Below the pieces are notes generated by a model. The model saw nothing but the letters and a program-made list of their open reading frames with translations. It was not told the DNA's origin and made no database searches. Below are positions 1-10,450 of a DNA stretch of 64,000 nt, piece after piece. Source of the DNA: Rhabdophis nuchalis (lineage: Eukaryota > Chordata > Lepidosauria > Squamata > Natricidae); assembly GCA_039707465.1 (NCBI GenBank), contig CM077643.1:377263919-377327918 (forward strand), given 5' to 3'. Position 1 is the first letter of the stretch. The number at the start of each line of letters is the position of its first letter. A program made the translations under genes and the position numbers.

Positions 1-149
1 GCACAAAAGCTTTTGCATGTGCATGCTCACTTCACTCACATGGGCATGTGCATTGGTATCTAAAAAGGTGTGTACATTTGCACAACATTAGAAAAGGGGA
101 ACAAATATAAATTTTTGCAACAAAGATTGTTCTATGCATGAGCAGAACT

Positions 150-247
150 GAAAATAAAGATGGTGGCGCTGACAATAGGATCGGTTTGGGGGCGTGGCAG
201 GTCTAGTTACTACCTGCCGAAACTGGTCTGAACCGGTAGGAACCCAC
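150..247. mobile_element. Remnant of a GGTGGG-type hAT, left of the nested copy
   Basis: The stretch ends in a CCGGTAGGAACCCAC motif that matches the inner side of a hAT terminus at 27.94 kb. A second hAT is inserted right at this motif. The far end of this older element was not found, so the boundary is approximate. Confidence 0.4.
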
Positions 248-431
248 CAGTGGTGGGTTTCTGCAGGTTTGCACCTACTCGCGAGAGCCGCTTGGTGAAA
301 TTTAGAGAACCGGTGAGAGGGTGTTTCACCAGCGTACCTGGAAGTAAATCTGGCCCGCTGCTGCAAGTGACCCAACGGGAAGGAAAGGAAAGGAAAGGAA
401 AGGGAAGGGAAGGGAAGGAAGGAAGGAAGGA

Positions 432-503
<72 letters not shown>

Positions 504-679
504 ATTTATCATCACAATTGAGTCCAAAATTTTGGTTGCTAAGCAAGAGCATTGTTAAATGAGTTTCACCACATTTTAAAAGGTGGCCACTCCCACCCTG
601 TCACATAACTGCCAAGCCATGCCCACAAAATAGGCCACACCTACAGAGTAGATTCTAAAAAATTTGAAACCCACCACTG
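248..679 (-). mobile_element. Non-autonomous hAT element, 8-bp TSD GAACCCAC
   Basis: It begins CAGTGGTGGGTTTC and ends GAAACCCACCACTG, perfect inverted termini. GAACCCAC occurs at 240-247 and again at 680-687. There is no transposase. A GGAAA/GAAA tract lies inside. The same family occurs at 27954-28349 in the other orientation; strand here is relative to that copy. Confidence 0.9.
379..504 (+). repeat. (GGAAA)n/(GGAA)n/(GAAA)n microsatellite
   Basis: Purine-only tract that shifts stepwise from GGAAA to GGGAA to GGAA to GAAA. It sits at the internal position where the sister hAT copy at 28.1 kb carries the complementary TTTC tract, so it was probably carried by the element. Confidence 0.95.
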
Positions 680-687
680 GAACCCAC

Positions 688-838
688 CAATAGTGTGCGC
701 ACATCCTTCCGCGCAAGTGCTTTTGGTGAAAAAAGGGCCTAAATGGGATACTATAGAGCCGGGGTGGGTGCGTGGGGCCACGCACGATTTCTGCTACCAC
801 TTCGGACAAACTGGTCCGAACTGGTAAATACCACCTCT
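688..838. mobile_element. Remnant hAT end, right of the nested copy
   Basis: It holds paired motifs seen in other hAT ends here (GGTCCGAACTGG, then AATACCACCTCTG). No target duplication can be matched to a left end. Confidence 0.4.
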
Positions 839-1112
839 GGTTTGCTCTTAGCCATGCAATTTACTTGATGACTCCAGGCCATCCACTTTGCCTCAGTCCA
901 ACCTACCTCAGGGGAACTGTTGTGGAGAAAAACGCTTTGTATGCCAGCTTCAATTCCTGGTGTAAAGGCAGGATTTACATTTTTTTTTTAAAAAAATGTT
1001 TAATTAATTATTATTTTTTATTTTCTTTACTCAACTTCTATAGCTGCCCATCTCTGCCAATGACTCTGGCTGGCCCACAATTTTAAAAAAAATTACAATT
1101 ATTACACTAAAA

Positions 1113-1427
1113 CAGTAGTTCTCAACCTTTTCCTCACCACAGACCCCCCTTCCTTTAAATATCTAACTATCTAGACCAGAGGTCCCCAACCTTTGCAACT
1201 TTAAGTCTGAAGGACTTCAGCTCCCAGACTTCTCCAGCCAGCAAAGCTGGCTGGAGAAGTCTGGGAGCTGAAGTCCTTCAGACTTAAAGTTGCAAAGGTT
1301 GGGGACCCCTGATCTAGACCTAACTCAAGATTTAAATCATAATATTTCTTCAAGCCGTCAGCAGACCCCCTGCGACAACCCCACGGTTGTCCACCGGGGT
1401 CCATGGACCCTAGGCTGAGAACCACTG
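1113..1427. mobile_element. hAT element with TSD CACTAAAA, interrupted
   Basis: Termini CAGTAGTTCTCAACC and GCTGAGAACCACTG are inverted repeats. CACTAAAA is present at 1105-1112 and 1428-1435. The interior is interrupted by the palindromic element at 1177-1311, which is therefore younger. Confidence 0.88.
1177..1311. mobile_element. 135-bp palindromic hAT MITE (subfamily 2), TSD ATCTAGAC
   Basis: The two halves are near-perfect reverse complements around AGCAAAGCTGG-like sequence, so almost the whole element is inverted repeat. ATCTAGAC is at 1169-1176 and 1312-1319. The same subfamily is at 63180-63314. Confidence 0.92.
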
Positions 1428-1508
1428 CACTAAAATATTTTAAACAATACAAAAACATAAAACTCCCAAAATAAATAAACATACACAGCAGAGGAGATCC
1501 TTGGCCAG

Positions 1509-1727
1509 TTAGCAATGCAACCAGGAAATCGGGTCCTTAACACGTTCAGCATCCCAGGCTGAGGAACATAACTGCCTTTTTAGTGCCTTACAAAAGGCAA
1601 GTGGGTTGGGGGGGCATTCTAAGCTCTGAAGGAAGGATGTTTCATAGAGCAGGGGCCATTGCAGAAAATGCCTGTCTTCTAATCCCTCGGTCAACACTCT
1701 TTGCTGGTAATTAATAGAGACAACCAC
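1509..1727 (-). pseudogene. Degenerate L2/L3-like LINE C-terminal fragment
   Basis: The minus-strand frame reads FLQWPLLYETSFLQS and later KALKRQL. This resembles the FSVAGPALWNDLP and LKTHLF stretch of the better LINE copies here. It is short and diverged, so the identification is tentative. Confidence 0.35.
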
Positions 1728-1975
1728 ACTTATTTTTTTTTAAGTGCGATGTCATCTAAACGTTATCTAAAATCTTCCAATTGGAGAAGCACAGATTGTA
1801 GGATTTCCCTCCCCCCCCCCCTAAAAAAAGCTTGCCCATGGTCTTTTTAATATAGTTTTGGTGCCAGATAAATACCCCTCCACATACAATATTAGCAATT
1901 CAAAATATTGATTACAGTTATGAAAATGGTTTAAAGGGGGATATTGGTGCACACTTGCTTTTTTCTATGGAGTGG

Positions 1976-2155
1976 TGTTGAGTGGTGTGGAATGGAATGG
2001 AATGGAATGGAATAGAATAGAATAGAATAGAAGGGTTGGGTAGGGTAGGGTAGGGTAGGGTAAGGCAGAACAGAACAGAACAGAACATCTTTTTGTCCAA
2101 ATGTGATATAAACACAAGGAATATGCCTCCAATGCATAAGCTTTCAGTATACATG
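1976..2155 (-). mobile_element. L3-type LINE 3' end with pentamer patchwork
   Basis: Successive pentamer tracts GGAAT, AATAG, GGGTA and ACAGA are followed by a diverged copy of the sequence after the AATAG tail at 6.4 and 60.1 kb (AATGCATAAGCTTTCAGTATAC here). The 3' end points left. Confidence 0.7.
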
Positions 2156-2255
2156 GAAAACAGCAAAGTAACAAGAAAGTAATAATAGTGAAATGAATTT
2201 CAATGAAGTGAAATGGTGCTATTTATTCACATAGCCAAGGAAGTGGGCTCTAAAG

Positions 2256-2387
2256 CAGCAGTTTTCAAACTTGAGACCTTAAGAGGTGTGCACCTCAACT
2301 CCCAGAATACCCCAACTAGCACACTGGCTGGGAATTTGGAGCATTGAAATCCATACATCTTAAAGTGGCCATGGTTGAAATACTCTG
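2256..2387. mobile_element. Old palindromic hAT MITE relic
   Basis: Diverged copy of the palindromic MITE family, with CAACTCCCAGAAT in one arm and a decayed second arm. CTCTAAAG (2248-2255) and CTCTAGAG (2388-2395) are a 7 of 8 target duplication. Confidence 0.75.
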
Positions 2388-2875
2388 CTCTAGAGTACCC
2401 ATGCACATCTGGGAAACGATGCAGCTGTTTTGATGATCAAACAAAACCAAGCCCTTACAGACTCTAAGGCACCTTTGTATTTGTATTGCCCACATTGTAA
2501 AAATAATTGCTTTTTATTGTTGCTTTTGCTGTTCTTTCAAACCCTTATTTATTTATAAATAAGTAACGCGTTTGCTTAGAAGGTGGGTCATAAATCTGAC
2601 AGAAAAAGATAAATGATCAAGGCAGACAGCTTTTGCCTGCTTACTTCTTAACTAACCGCTGTGGTGTATTTGAGGCTGTTCTTGTTGCAAGATAGAAATA
2701 GCATTAATATTTGTCCCTTCCATGAGATGGGTGAAATAGATGCCTCATAACAAAAAAAAGTTAACTTTTTTGAACCGGATAATATTCTGCTGCAATATTT
2801 TAAATTACAGTGTAGTGAAAAATGGGGGAGACTGTTCAATTCTACTCTGCTATTTTGAATTTTCACAGGAAACTG

Positions 2876-2876
<1 letters not shown>

Positions 2877-2932
<56 letters not shown>

Positions 2933-2986
2933 CCTCCCTCCCTCCCTCCCTCCCTCCCTCCCTCCCTCTCTCTCTCTCTCTCTCTT
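2877..2986 (+). repeat. (CT)n/(CCCT)n microsatellite
   Basis: About 25 CT dinucleotides, then CCCT tetramers, then CT again. Reading frames through it give only Leu/Ser/Pro low complexity. Confidence 0.97.
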
Positions 2987-3739
2987 TCATTATACTGTAG
3001 TATAATAGAAATACCTGATTTCTTATTGTTTAAGTTTCTAAAGTTTATTTATCATTTACCAGTGACAGGAAAATGTTCTTGAATTAGAAATATCTGGGGG
3101 AGGGGTTTTTTAAATGTGAATTTTAATCCTAATGATATATTCCTGACCCAGCATTTTCTAGTAAGCACACTGCCTGGGCTTTTGCTCACATTCATTTTTC
3201 ATTAGGCCTGTACTTGTGGGGAATGTTTTGTCTGTCCCTAAGCAGATTTTCTCCTTGGGTATTGCTGTTAATGCTGCTGACATCAGCAGGGATTTTGGCC
3301 TGAAGCACTTTTAGGAGAGATTGACTACTCCCTTATTAAGCCAGATGGGTGTTAACTCTCCTCTAGCTTCAGGAGTGTGTTTAGGTCTTATAGGGGAGGA
3401 GATTTCACTTCCCTATTCCACCTTTCAATGTGTTTGTCTCTCCTGTCTCGCAGCTATGTTAAAGGCTGTCTATTTGGGTAGCTGTGAATTGAAGGAATAT
3501 AGGGTCGGTTTTTGAAGAATGAAATGGAGTCAAAGAATCCTCTTTCCTGGATCTCTTTGCTTTGTATCCTGAAAATGTGTACTCAGATAATCACCTTTTA
3601 AATCCAAATCTTCTAGGCAAATGTTTTCAAATTTACATCTTTCTGAATTGTTCAGTTTCTTCCATCTTTAAAGCATGAGTGCTACATGGAATTATACTGT
3701 ATCTGCAGTGGTAACGACCAAACTGAATTCTGGTCTAAA

Positions 3740-4042
3740 TGAGTGTTTCTCAAACTCTGGAACAGCTTGCCTCCAGAAGTTGTGAATGCCCCAACCCTGG
3801 AAGTCTTTAAAAAGATGTTAGATAGCCATTTGTCTGAAATGGTATAAGGTTCCTGCCCACGCAGGGGGTTGGACTAGAAGACCTACAAGGTCCCTTCCAA
3901 CTCTGCTATTGTATTGTATTGGCAACTTTTAGATGTGTAGAATCAACTCCCAGAATTCTTCAGCCAGAGAGATCAGGCTGGCTGGGGAATTCTGGGAATT
4001 AAAGTCCACCCATTTTAAATTTGCCAAGACGGAGAAACAATT
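3740..4042. mobile_element. Palindromic hAT MITE relic split by a CR1 end
   Basis: GAGTGTTTCTCAAAC on the left and the ACTCCCAGAATTCTTCAGCCA palindrome core plus GGAGAAAC on the right are one element. GGTCTAAA (3732-3739) and GGACTAAA (4043-4050) form a 7 of 8 duplication. The CR1 piece at 3755-3920 landed inside it. Confidence 0.7.
3755..3920 (+). mobile_element. CR1 LINE 3' end, 5'-truncated
   Basis: It encodes the last part of the CR1 reverse transcriptase frame (WNSLPPEVVNAPTLEVFKKML-like) and ends with the typical CR1 tail: CCTTCCAACTCTGCTATTG and ATTGT repeats. Confidence 0.92.
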
Positions 4043-4050
4043 GGACTAAA

Positions 4051-4407
4051 CACCTAATCATGGGATCATCTTCCTTTACTTCTTCATCCATGTAGTCTAG
4101 TAGACCTGACTAGAGTCCAGCTCAAAGTCAGATTTCTTTTCTTTCTCCATTTCCCTTATTATCCCCAACTGGGTGCCTCCCACATGTGTTGAGGGTATAA
4201 TTCCCAGAATGTACCAAGTTTGTTCAGGTCCTATTGTAACAAACTCAGGTAAGAATTGGTTTCCCATGAATAGGATATTGCCAAAATACCAGCAGAAGAG
4301 CTTATCTCAGCCAGGCTTTTATGGAAAGCCAAAGATGACAATTTCCCGTCCTCCCCAACCCATATACCCTCTCTCCCCTCACTTTTTATGTCTGTGGAAA
4401 CAGAGGT
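4051..4407. other. No recognised feature
   Basis: Unique-looking sequence between two transposon fragments; open frames here are short and without motifs. Confidence 0.5.
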
Positions 4408-4942
4408 GGGTATACCCATGTAACACCGCTCTTGCGCGAGCTGCACTGGCTACCTGTCGTCTTTCGGGTGCGCTTCAAGGTGTTAGTTCTCATCTTTAAA
4501 GCGCTCCATGGCTCGGGACCTAGCTATCTGCGGGATCGGATTCTGCCCCATACATCTTCCCGGCCGATTCGCTCCCACAGAGAGGGACTTCTCCGGGTGC
4601 CGTCCACTAGACTTTGTCAGCGGGCGACGCCCAGGGGAAGGGCCTTCTCTGTGGCGGGCCCAGCCCTCTGGAACGACCTTCCCCCCGACATCAGAACAAC
4701 TACGGACCTCCGCTCCTTCCGTCAGAAATTAAAAACTCACTTTTTCTGCTTGGCCGGCCTAGGTTAGTCTCTACCTCAGGGGTTAGGGAATGTTAATTTT
4801 AAAATGGGGATTTTAGTACAGGGACAGTTGATTTAATTTGTTTTTATTGTATTTATTTATGTATATATTTTATGCTGTTTTAATTTTCCCTGTGCACCGC
4901 TCCGAGTCCCCCTGGGGAGAGGACGCGGTATAGAAAAATAAA

Positions 4943-4943
<1 letters not shown>
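4408..4943 (+). pseudogene. L2/L3-like LINE, C-terminal RT fragment and 3' UTR (copy A)
   Basis: The frame ending at 4767 reads ELHWLPVVFRVRFKVLVLIFKALHGSGPSYL and then RGRAFSVAGPALWNDLPPDIR and LKTHFFCLAGLG. This is the C-terminal region of an L2/L3-clade non-LTR reverse transcriptase. The copy is cut at its 5' side and lacks the catalytic domain. The 3' UTR ends CACCGCTCCGAGTCCC, GGTATAGAAAAATAAAA, and runs into an ATCT microsatellite. The element would have moved by target-primed reverse transcription; this copy cannot. Confidence 0.88.

Positions 4944-5031
<88 letters not shown>
4944..5031 (+). repeat. (ATCT)22 tail microsatellite of LINE copy A
   Basis: About 22 perfect ATCT units directly joined to the LINE 3' end, as expected if the LINE tail seeded the microsatellite. 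Confidence 0.97.
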
Positions 5032-5033
<2 letters not shown>

Positions 5034-5576
5034 ATCAACAATAACACAGGCTCACATATACACAGCTCACTAATCATTTGCTCAGTCCTTTGCCCATGAC
5101 ATGGCTTCCATCTCATCACCAGCCGGCTACTGAGGCAGCCTCCAGTTGTCATGAAAATAGTGCTTTTCTGATTTCTGCATCACAAGTCCTCCCTTGCCGC
5201 CACTGAAGGTCATCTGGAAGAGAAGACTCTGGAGATTACCAATTAGCTGTGCTCCACTTGGCTTGTGTGATGGAACCGTTAAGAGACTTTGGGAAAGCAA
5301 GGGAGGAAAAAAAGAGCCATTCTAAAAGAAACACCTTGGCCCAGGGGAGGAAGAAGCCGTGAGAAAGAGAGCAATCCCAACTTAATTGTGCTGTGTATAG
5401 GTTGAGCAGGACAATGGCCTTTGACAGGCTACATTATTCTACGAGCAATAAACATCTTCCCAATGGCTTTTGTTTCCTGAATTTACTAGCCCCACATGGT
5501 TTGCCACCTGCCTTGGGACCGTTTCTCCTATCTGGTTGTTCTGCCCTGTGTCTCATTTTGGCTCTAGACACCATGC
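5032..5576. other. No recognised feature
   Basis: 545 bases with no repeat that I can place. A 66-codon frame at 5393-5593 has no motif and continues into the next hAT, so it is not credible as a gene. Confidence 0.5.
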
Positions 5577-5584
5577 ATCCAGAG

Positions 5585-5892
5585 CAGAGGTGAGTTGCTA
5601 CCAGTTCAGCCCAGCTTTGCCAAACCAGTAGTGGAATTCAGTCCTGGGTCTCAGAACCGGCAGCGACCCACGCCTGACATTCCCCCAAGCCGTTTCCCTC
5701 ACTGCCACTTGGGCACCGCCATTTTGAATTTTAGTGACTGCACATGTGCAGTTCACTATAAATTGTGCTTATAGTGCACGCAGAACAATTGCGCGCAGAA
5801 CAATTGATATTGAACAGCGCACATGTGCACGTCATAGGCACGTTGTATGCAGGTTGAGAACCGGCAGTAATGCCAGCAGCAACCCACCCCTG
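5585..5892. mobile_element. GGTGGG-type hAT element, TSD ATCC(A)AG-like
   Basis: Starts CAGAGGTGAGTTGCTACC and ends GCAGCAACCCACCCCTG. ATCCAGAG (5577-5584) and ATCCATAG (5893-5900) match in 7 of 8. It carries the CCAGTAGTGGAATTCAG and AACCGGCAG motifs typical of this group. Non-autonomous. Confidence 0.8.
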
Positions 5893-5900
5893 ATCCATAG

Positions 5901-6330
5901 CTGCATTGTTCTTTTTGGTGTGGGAGATGGAAATATGAGGAAGACCAAATGAAGGTTTATGAAGGTGTCAACAAGCAAAAATCTGCTGGTTTCTGTGATT
6001 GTGGTTATTAATGAAGCTGTAATGATTCTTGACACTAATACATTGCTTGCTCTACTTTGGAGAAAGAAATTCCATTGCTTTCCTTCTCCATACAGTGCTA
6101 CTGGACTTTAAAAAGGTTATCATGGATAAAATGAAAAGTTGGACGTTTGTCTTTTAAACAGGTGAATTGCTGGAATGAAGATGTGATTAATCTTCATTCT
6201 TTCTTTGTTTAATCAGTAGAAATCGAAAAGAATTCTGTCAATTTTTCTTTATAGTAACAAGAAAACTGATCCTCCCTCCCTCCTTTTCTTCCTGAAAGAT
6301 ATTTGTCAGTTTCTTCTTCTACTGTAGCTA
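5901..6330. other. No recognised feature
   Basis: AT-rich, no motif-bearing frame, no repeat recognised. Confidence 0.5.
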
Positions 6331-6560
6331 GAATAGAATAGAATAGAATAGAATTGAATTGAATTGAATTGAATTGAATTCTTTATTGGCCAAGTGTGAT
6401 TGGACACACAAGAAATTTGTCTTTGGTGCATATGCTCTCAGTGTACCTAAAGAGAATAAAATAGATTCATCAAGAATAAAAAGATACAATACTTTGTAAT
6501 AGTCAAGGTTACTAATAAGCTATCAAATCATACTAGTAAACAAATAAAACAATAAAAATT
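6331..6560 (-). mobile_element. L3-type LINE 3' end with AATAG/AATTG tail
   Basis: AATAG units and then AATTG units lead into TTCTTTATTGGCCAAGTGTG and GGACACACAAGAAATTTGTC. The same sequence recurs at 60.11 kb next to an L3-type reverse transcriptase frame. The 3' tail is on the left, so the element is on the minus strand. 5' truncated. Confidence 0.85.
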
Positions 6561-6649
6561 GAAAGATACAAACAACATGGTTATGAGAATTATTGTTACA
6601 GACCTTGTGTGGATGATGGTGCACTGGACAGGAAGTTCTCTAGATGTTA

Positions 6650-6840
6650 TTTTTTCCAAAAAGCAACTGGACATTTTTGGCTTTTTCTTTGAAAGTTTCA
6701 CTTCTCCTCCAAGAAGCTTCTTCAGTTCTGTTCAGAACTTCAGCACAGAAGAGGCTTCTTGAAAGAGAAGGAAACGGTTTTCAAAGGGGGGAAAAAAAGC
6801 AAGAAAGTCCAGTTGCCTTTTGGAAAAAGCACCATTAGGA
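6650..6840. repeat. Inverted-repeat (MITE-like) element
   Basis: AAGCAACTGGACATTTTTGG near the left edge is answered by AAGTCCAGTTGCCTTTTGG near the right edge. AAGAAGCTTCTTCAG lies at the axis. Half of a related unit is at 63526-63640. The transposon class is not known to me. Confidence 0.6.
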
Positions 6841-7060
6841 CAACTATTGATATAGGTGATGGAGAATCTCCTGAGACACCAGTCAGGAAGATGTCAGGTA
6901 TGAAGAGAAGTGGGGTAAAAACCACACACCCTCAAAGGCTCACCCAGGCAGAAGAAGGGGGACTGGTGCTTGTTTTTCTAGCTTGGGGGAGGGGAGTAAA
7001 GCAGTGGAAGAATTGACAAAACAGGGACAATGATAAGTACAGGCCAGAGTACCATAAAAA

Positions 7061-8305
7061 GTAAAGGTTCCCCTTGCACATATGTACTAGTCATTCCCAG
7101 GGGTGGTGCTCATCTCCGTTTCAAAGCCAAAGAGCCAGCACTGTCCAAAGATGTCTTTGTGGTCATGTAGCCATCATGACTAAATGCTGAAGGCGCACGG
7201 AACGATGTTACCTTTCCACCAAAGGTGGTCCCTATTTTTCTACTTGCATTTAAATGGGGAACTCATCAACTTTGCAGATGACACCAAACTGGCAGGCATA
7301 GCCAACACTCCAGAAGATAGGCTTAAGATACAGATGGATCTTGACAAACTTGAACATTGGGCACTATCTAATAAAATGAAATTCAATGGTGAAAAGAGTA
7401 AGGTTCTACATTTAGGCAACAAAAATGAAATGCACAGGTACAGTATAGGTGGTACCTTGCTCAATAGTAGTAACTGTGAAAGGGATCTTGGAGTCCTAGT
7501 GGACAACCATTTAAATATGAGCCAGCAGTGTGCAGCAGCTGCCAAAAAAACCAACACAGTTCTAGGCTGCATAAACAGAGGGATAGACTCAAGATCACGT
7601 GAAGTGTTAATACCACTTTATAATGCCTTGGTAAGGCCACACTTGGAATACAGCATCCAGTTTTGGTCGCCAAGATGTAGAAAAGACGTGGAGACTCTGG
7701 AAAGAGTGCAGAGAAGAGCAACCAAGATGATTAGGGGACTGGAGGCTAAAACATATGAGGAACGGTTGCACGAACTGGGTATGTCTAGTTTAATGAAAAG
7801 AAGGACTAGGGGAGACATGATAGCATTCTTCCAGTATCTCAGGGGTTGCCACAAAGAAGAGGGAGTCAAACTATTCTCCAAAACACCTGAGGGCAGGACA
7901 AGAAGCAATGGGTGGAAACTAATCAAGGAGAGATGCAACTTAGAACTGAGGAGAAATTTCCTGACAGTTAGAACAATTAACCAGTGGAACAGCTGGCCTC
8001 CAGAAGTTGTGAATGCCCCAACACTGCAAATCTTTAAGAAGATGTTGGATAGCCATTTGTCTGAAATGGCATAGGGCTTTCTGCCTAGGCAGGGGGTTGG
8101 ACTAGAATACTTCCAAGGTACCTTCCAACTCTGCTATTGTATTGTATTGTATTTTTACATGCTTTCGAACTGCTAGGTTGGCAGAAGCTGGGACAAGAAA
8201 CGGGAGTTCACTCCGTTACGCGGGGCCAGGGATTCGAATCACCCAACTGCTGACCTGTCTGATCAACAAGCTCAGCATCTTAGCTACTGAGCCACTGCAT
8301 CCCTA
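7061..8305 (-). mobile_element. Sauria-type SINE split by a CR1 insertion
   Basis: The left part (7061-7252) is the SINE 3' half, starting with the complement of GGGGAACCTTTAC. The right part (8153-8305) is the tRNA-related head, with GGGATTCGAATCACCCAAC, the complement of a pol III B box. Joined, the parts give the same order as the intact copy at 24463-24819. Confidence 0.9.
7253..8152 (+). pseudogene. CR1 LINE, C-terminal half of reverse transcriptase, open to the stop
   Basis: One uninterrupted frame of about 273 codons runs from 7253 to the stop at 8072-8074. It starts just before the catalytic box: LINFADDTKLAGI carries the F-A-D-D signature of non-LTR reverse transcriptases. It continues with the CR1 thumb and C-terminal part (LGVLVDNHLNMSQQCAAAAKK, LVRPHLEYSIQFWSP, RVQRRATKMIRGLE, RGDMIAFFQYLRG) and ends LSEMA. 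The endonuclease and most of the fingers are missing by 5' truncation, the usual fate of a LINE copy. The apparent start codon at 7184 lies in SINE sequence, so it is not a real start. The 3' UTR ends in ATTGT repeats. The lack of stops suggests a fairly young insertion. Confidence 0.93.
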
Positions 8306-8624
8306 AGTACTATAGGCATTGCCATAAACAGAGCAAAGGAACATCCGTGATCTCGAAAGAGATTTCTTAAGCAGGCTTGGTGTCCATCTAGTTTAAGTGC
8401 AGCAGTTCAGCAATGCAGGAAAGCCCTCAAAGGATATTTTAATTGGCCAAGCAAAGACTAGAGAGTATTTTTATATTGCTTGTATGATGAGCTGCCCCAA
8501 ATCAATTCGGAGTCATGCTTCACCTAAATTGAACAAATGAAGAAGTAAATAAATGAAATTTCCTGTTTAGCCTTTTCTTCATGCAATTTAGTGTCTGGTT
8601 TCCTGATCATCTGTCTTATTCTTT
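8306..8624. other. No recognised feature
   Basis: Unique-looking sequence following the SINE head. Confidence 0.45.
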
Positions 8625-8880
8625 CCTGAACCTGTTCTTCATCCTCCGAAATCTTCCTAAAGTGGGTTGCCCAGAAATGAATGCAATATTCAAGCTGGGG
8701 TTTCGTCAGTGCAGAATAAATAGAATGATTATTTCCTGTGATTTAGAAAATACAGTTCTGCTGATACAGCCTAAAAACCATATTTGCCTTTCTTTGGATA
8801 TCAACTGCTAACGCGTATTCAGTTTGTAATCAACTACCATTCTAAGATTTTTTTCTTTAAAAAAAAAAGGACTGTTGCAA
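8625..8880 (-). mobile_element. Possible ancient CR1-related fragment
   Basis: CCTAAAGTGGGTTGCCCAGAA, ATTCAAGCTGGGGTTTCGTC and AGTGCAGAATAAATAGAATG resemble a decayed amniote repeat that I associate with CR1 elements. No frame survives. Recognition is from memory and tentative. Confidence 0.4.
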
Positions 8881-9542
8881 ACCAGCTATGCCTTTGCATT
8901 TGATTTCTTTTTCCTAAGTCAATTACTTTGTGTATTCAATTTCATTCTGCTATTTTCAGCTCATTTCTCCAACCTCAAGATCATTCCAAACTGCATTTCT
9001 GTAAGAGTGATAAGATTAATAATGACCACACTCATAATAACTATGTTCACACAACACTTCAAACATCTTAGTAGCAATCTTAGCAGGTTCCCTTGCACAA
9101 CTTTATAAGTTTAGCATTTTAGTTTGTTGGCAGTTGTAACTCTCCTTTGAGCACAATGTTACGGACTCCCCAAATTTTCCTTCTGGCCCTGAGGCTGGCA
9201 AATTTCATTAGTATTTCCTTTAGATGTTGGACTAAATTAAGGCTGGGGAAATTGTGGCTGAGAATTAAAAGACACTGTAGAAGTGAGGATGCAGATCAGG
9301 GAGGGCCATTTTTTGCATGCGATCCAATTTGCTGCAGTGGTTTGAGACATGAGGCTAAAAATGGAAAAATTGTGAATTGCAGTTCTGCCTTAGGGATGAA
9401 ATCAGAAGGGAGACTTTGGTCCAATCTTTCTCTCTCAGATCTAAAAAGATAGCAATAATATATCTGAAAAATGTTGCCAAGAAATCTTCAGGGACAAGTT
9501 CAGGCAGATGCCAAGAGTTAGGACAACTTGAAGCCATCATAA
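8881..9542. other. No recognised feature
   Basis: Frames of 77, 101 and 89 codons cross this stretch without motifs; the last runs into an AC/AG microsatellite. Confidence 0.5.
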
Positions 9543-9544
9543 TA

Positions 9545-9639
<95 letters not shown>

Positions 9640-9642
9640 AGG
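9543..9642 (+). repeat. (AC)n-(AG)n compound microsatellite
   Basis: About 9 AC units followed by about 35 AG units and a short GGGA tract. Confidence 0.97.
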
Positions 9643-9778
9643 CTAGGATTATCTACTCACCCCTGTGGTTTGTGGGGAAAATATGGTTTTGAAGTCGGTT
9701 TAAAAAATATTGAGTCAATTTATGACTTCCCTTTTTAGCAGATGTCCTCAGCCTATATATCTGCCACAGACATGGACT

Positions 9779-9831
9779 TGGGGGGGGGGGGGGAAGGAAG
9801 GAAGGAAGGAAGGAAGGAAGGAAGGAAGGAA
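9779..9831 (+). repeat. G run followed by (GGAA)n
   Basis: A run of 14 G followed by about nine GAAG tetramers. Confidence 0.95.
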
Positions 9832-10301
9832 ATGAATTTCCAGTAATGGCTATTTTGGTTGAGGAATTCTAGGGGCTGATTTTGAGACATTTGTTTGCCA
9901 AAAGACACCCAGGTTTGTTCCTGGTTTTGGATACTTTCTGCCCCCAATGTTTGGAAACTCCACTACTGTTTTTCAGCACCCTTGTCTCTGGTGAGGACAG
10001 ACCCATGGGGCACAACAAAGGAGGCAATAGCAGGCTTCCAGCTCTGAGGTCTTGGGTTGTTCACCCTTGACATCAGGTTTGCAGGCCATATTTTCGCACA
10101 ACGTAAAATGGATATGCACAATGGAATATGCTTTTTTTCTTAATATGCCAGGTCAGAAGGTAGATTTACTCCCTGGCTGATTCCCCAAAACCTAAGTAAG
10201 GCTAGGGGATACTATATCTGACGCAACCAGAAAATCTTAGGAATCTAATAGATGGGGAAGTTGAAGGGGAAAAAAAGAACCCCAGAAGAAGACAATTTCC
10301 A
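9832..10301. other. No recognised feature
   Basis: Includes a short motif-free frame at 9882-10070. Nothing else visible. Confidence 0.5.
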
Positions 10302-10450
10302 TACAAAAAATGGAAAGAGTGCAGAAAAGAGCAACAAAAATGATTAGGGGGATGGAGGCTAAAATGTATGAAGAAAAGTTACAGGAATTAGGTAGTACTG
10401 TTCCAATATTGGAGAGGCTCCTGCAAAAATGAAAGGGGGGGGGGTCAAAC

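Noticed and set aside
88..558. Frames of Phe/Leu/Ser or Lys/Glu/Arg near 0.4, 28.1 and 48.8 kb
   Set aside because: Translations of GAAA/TTTC microsatellites.
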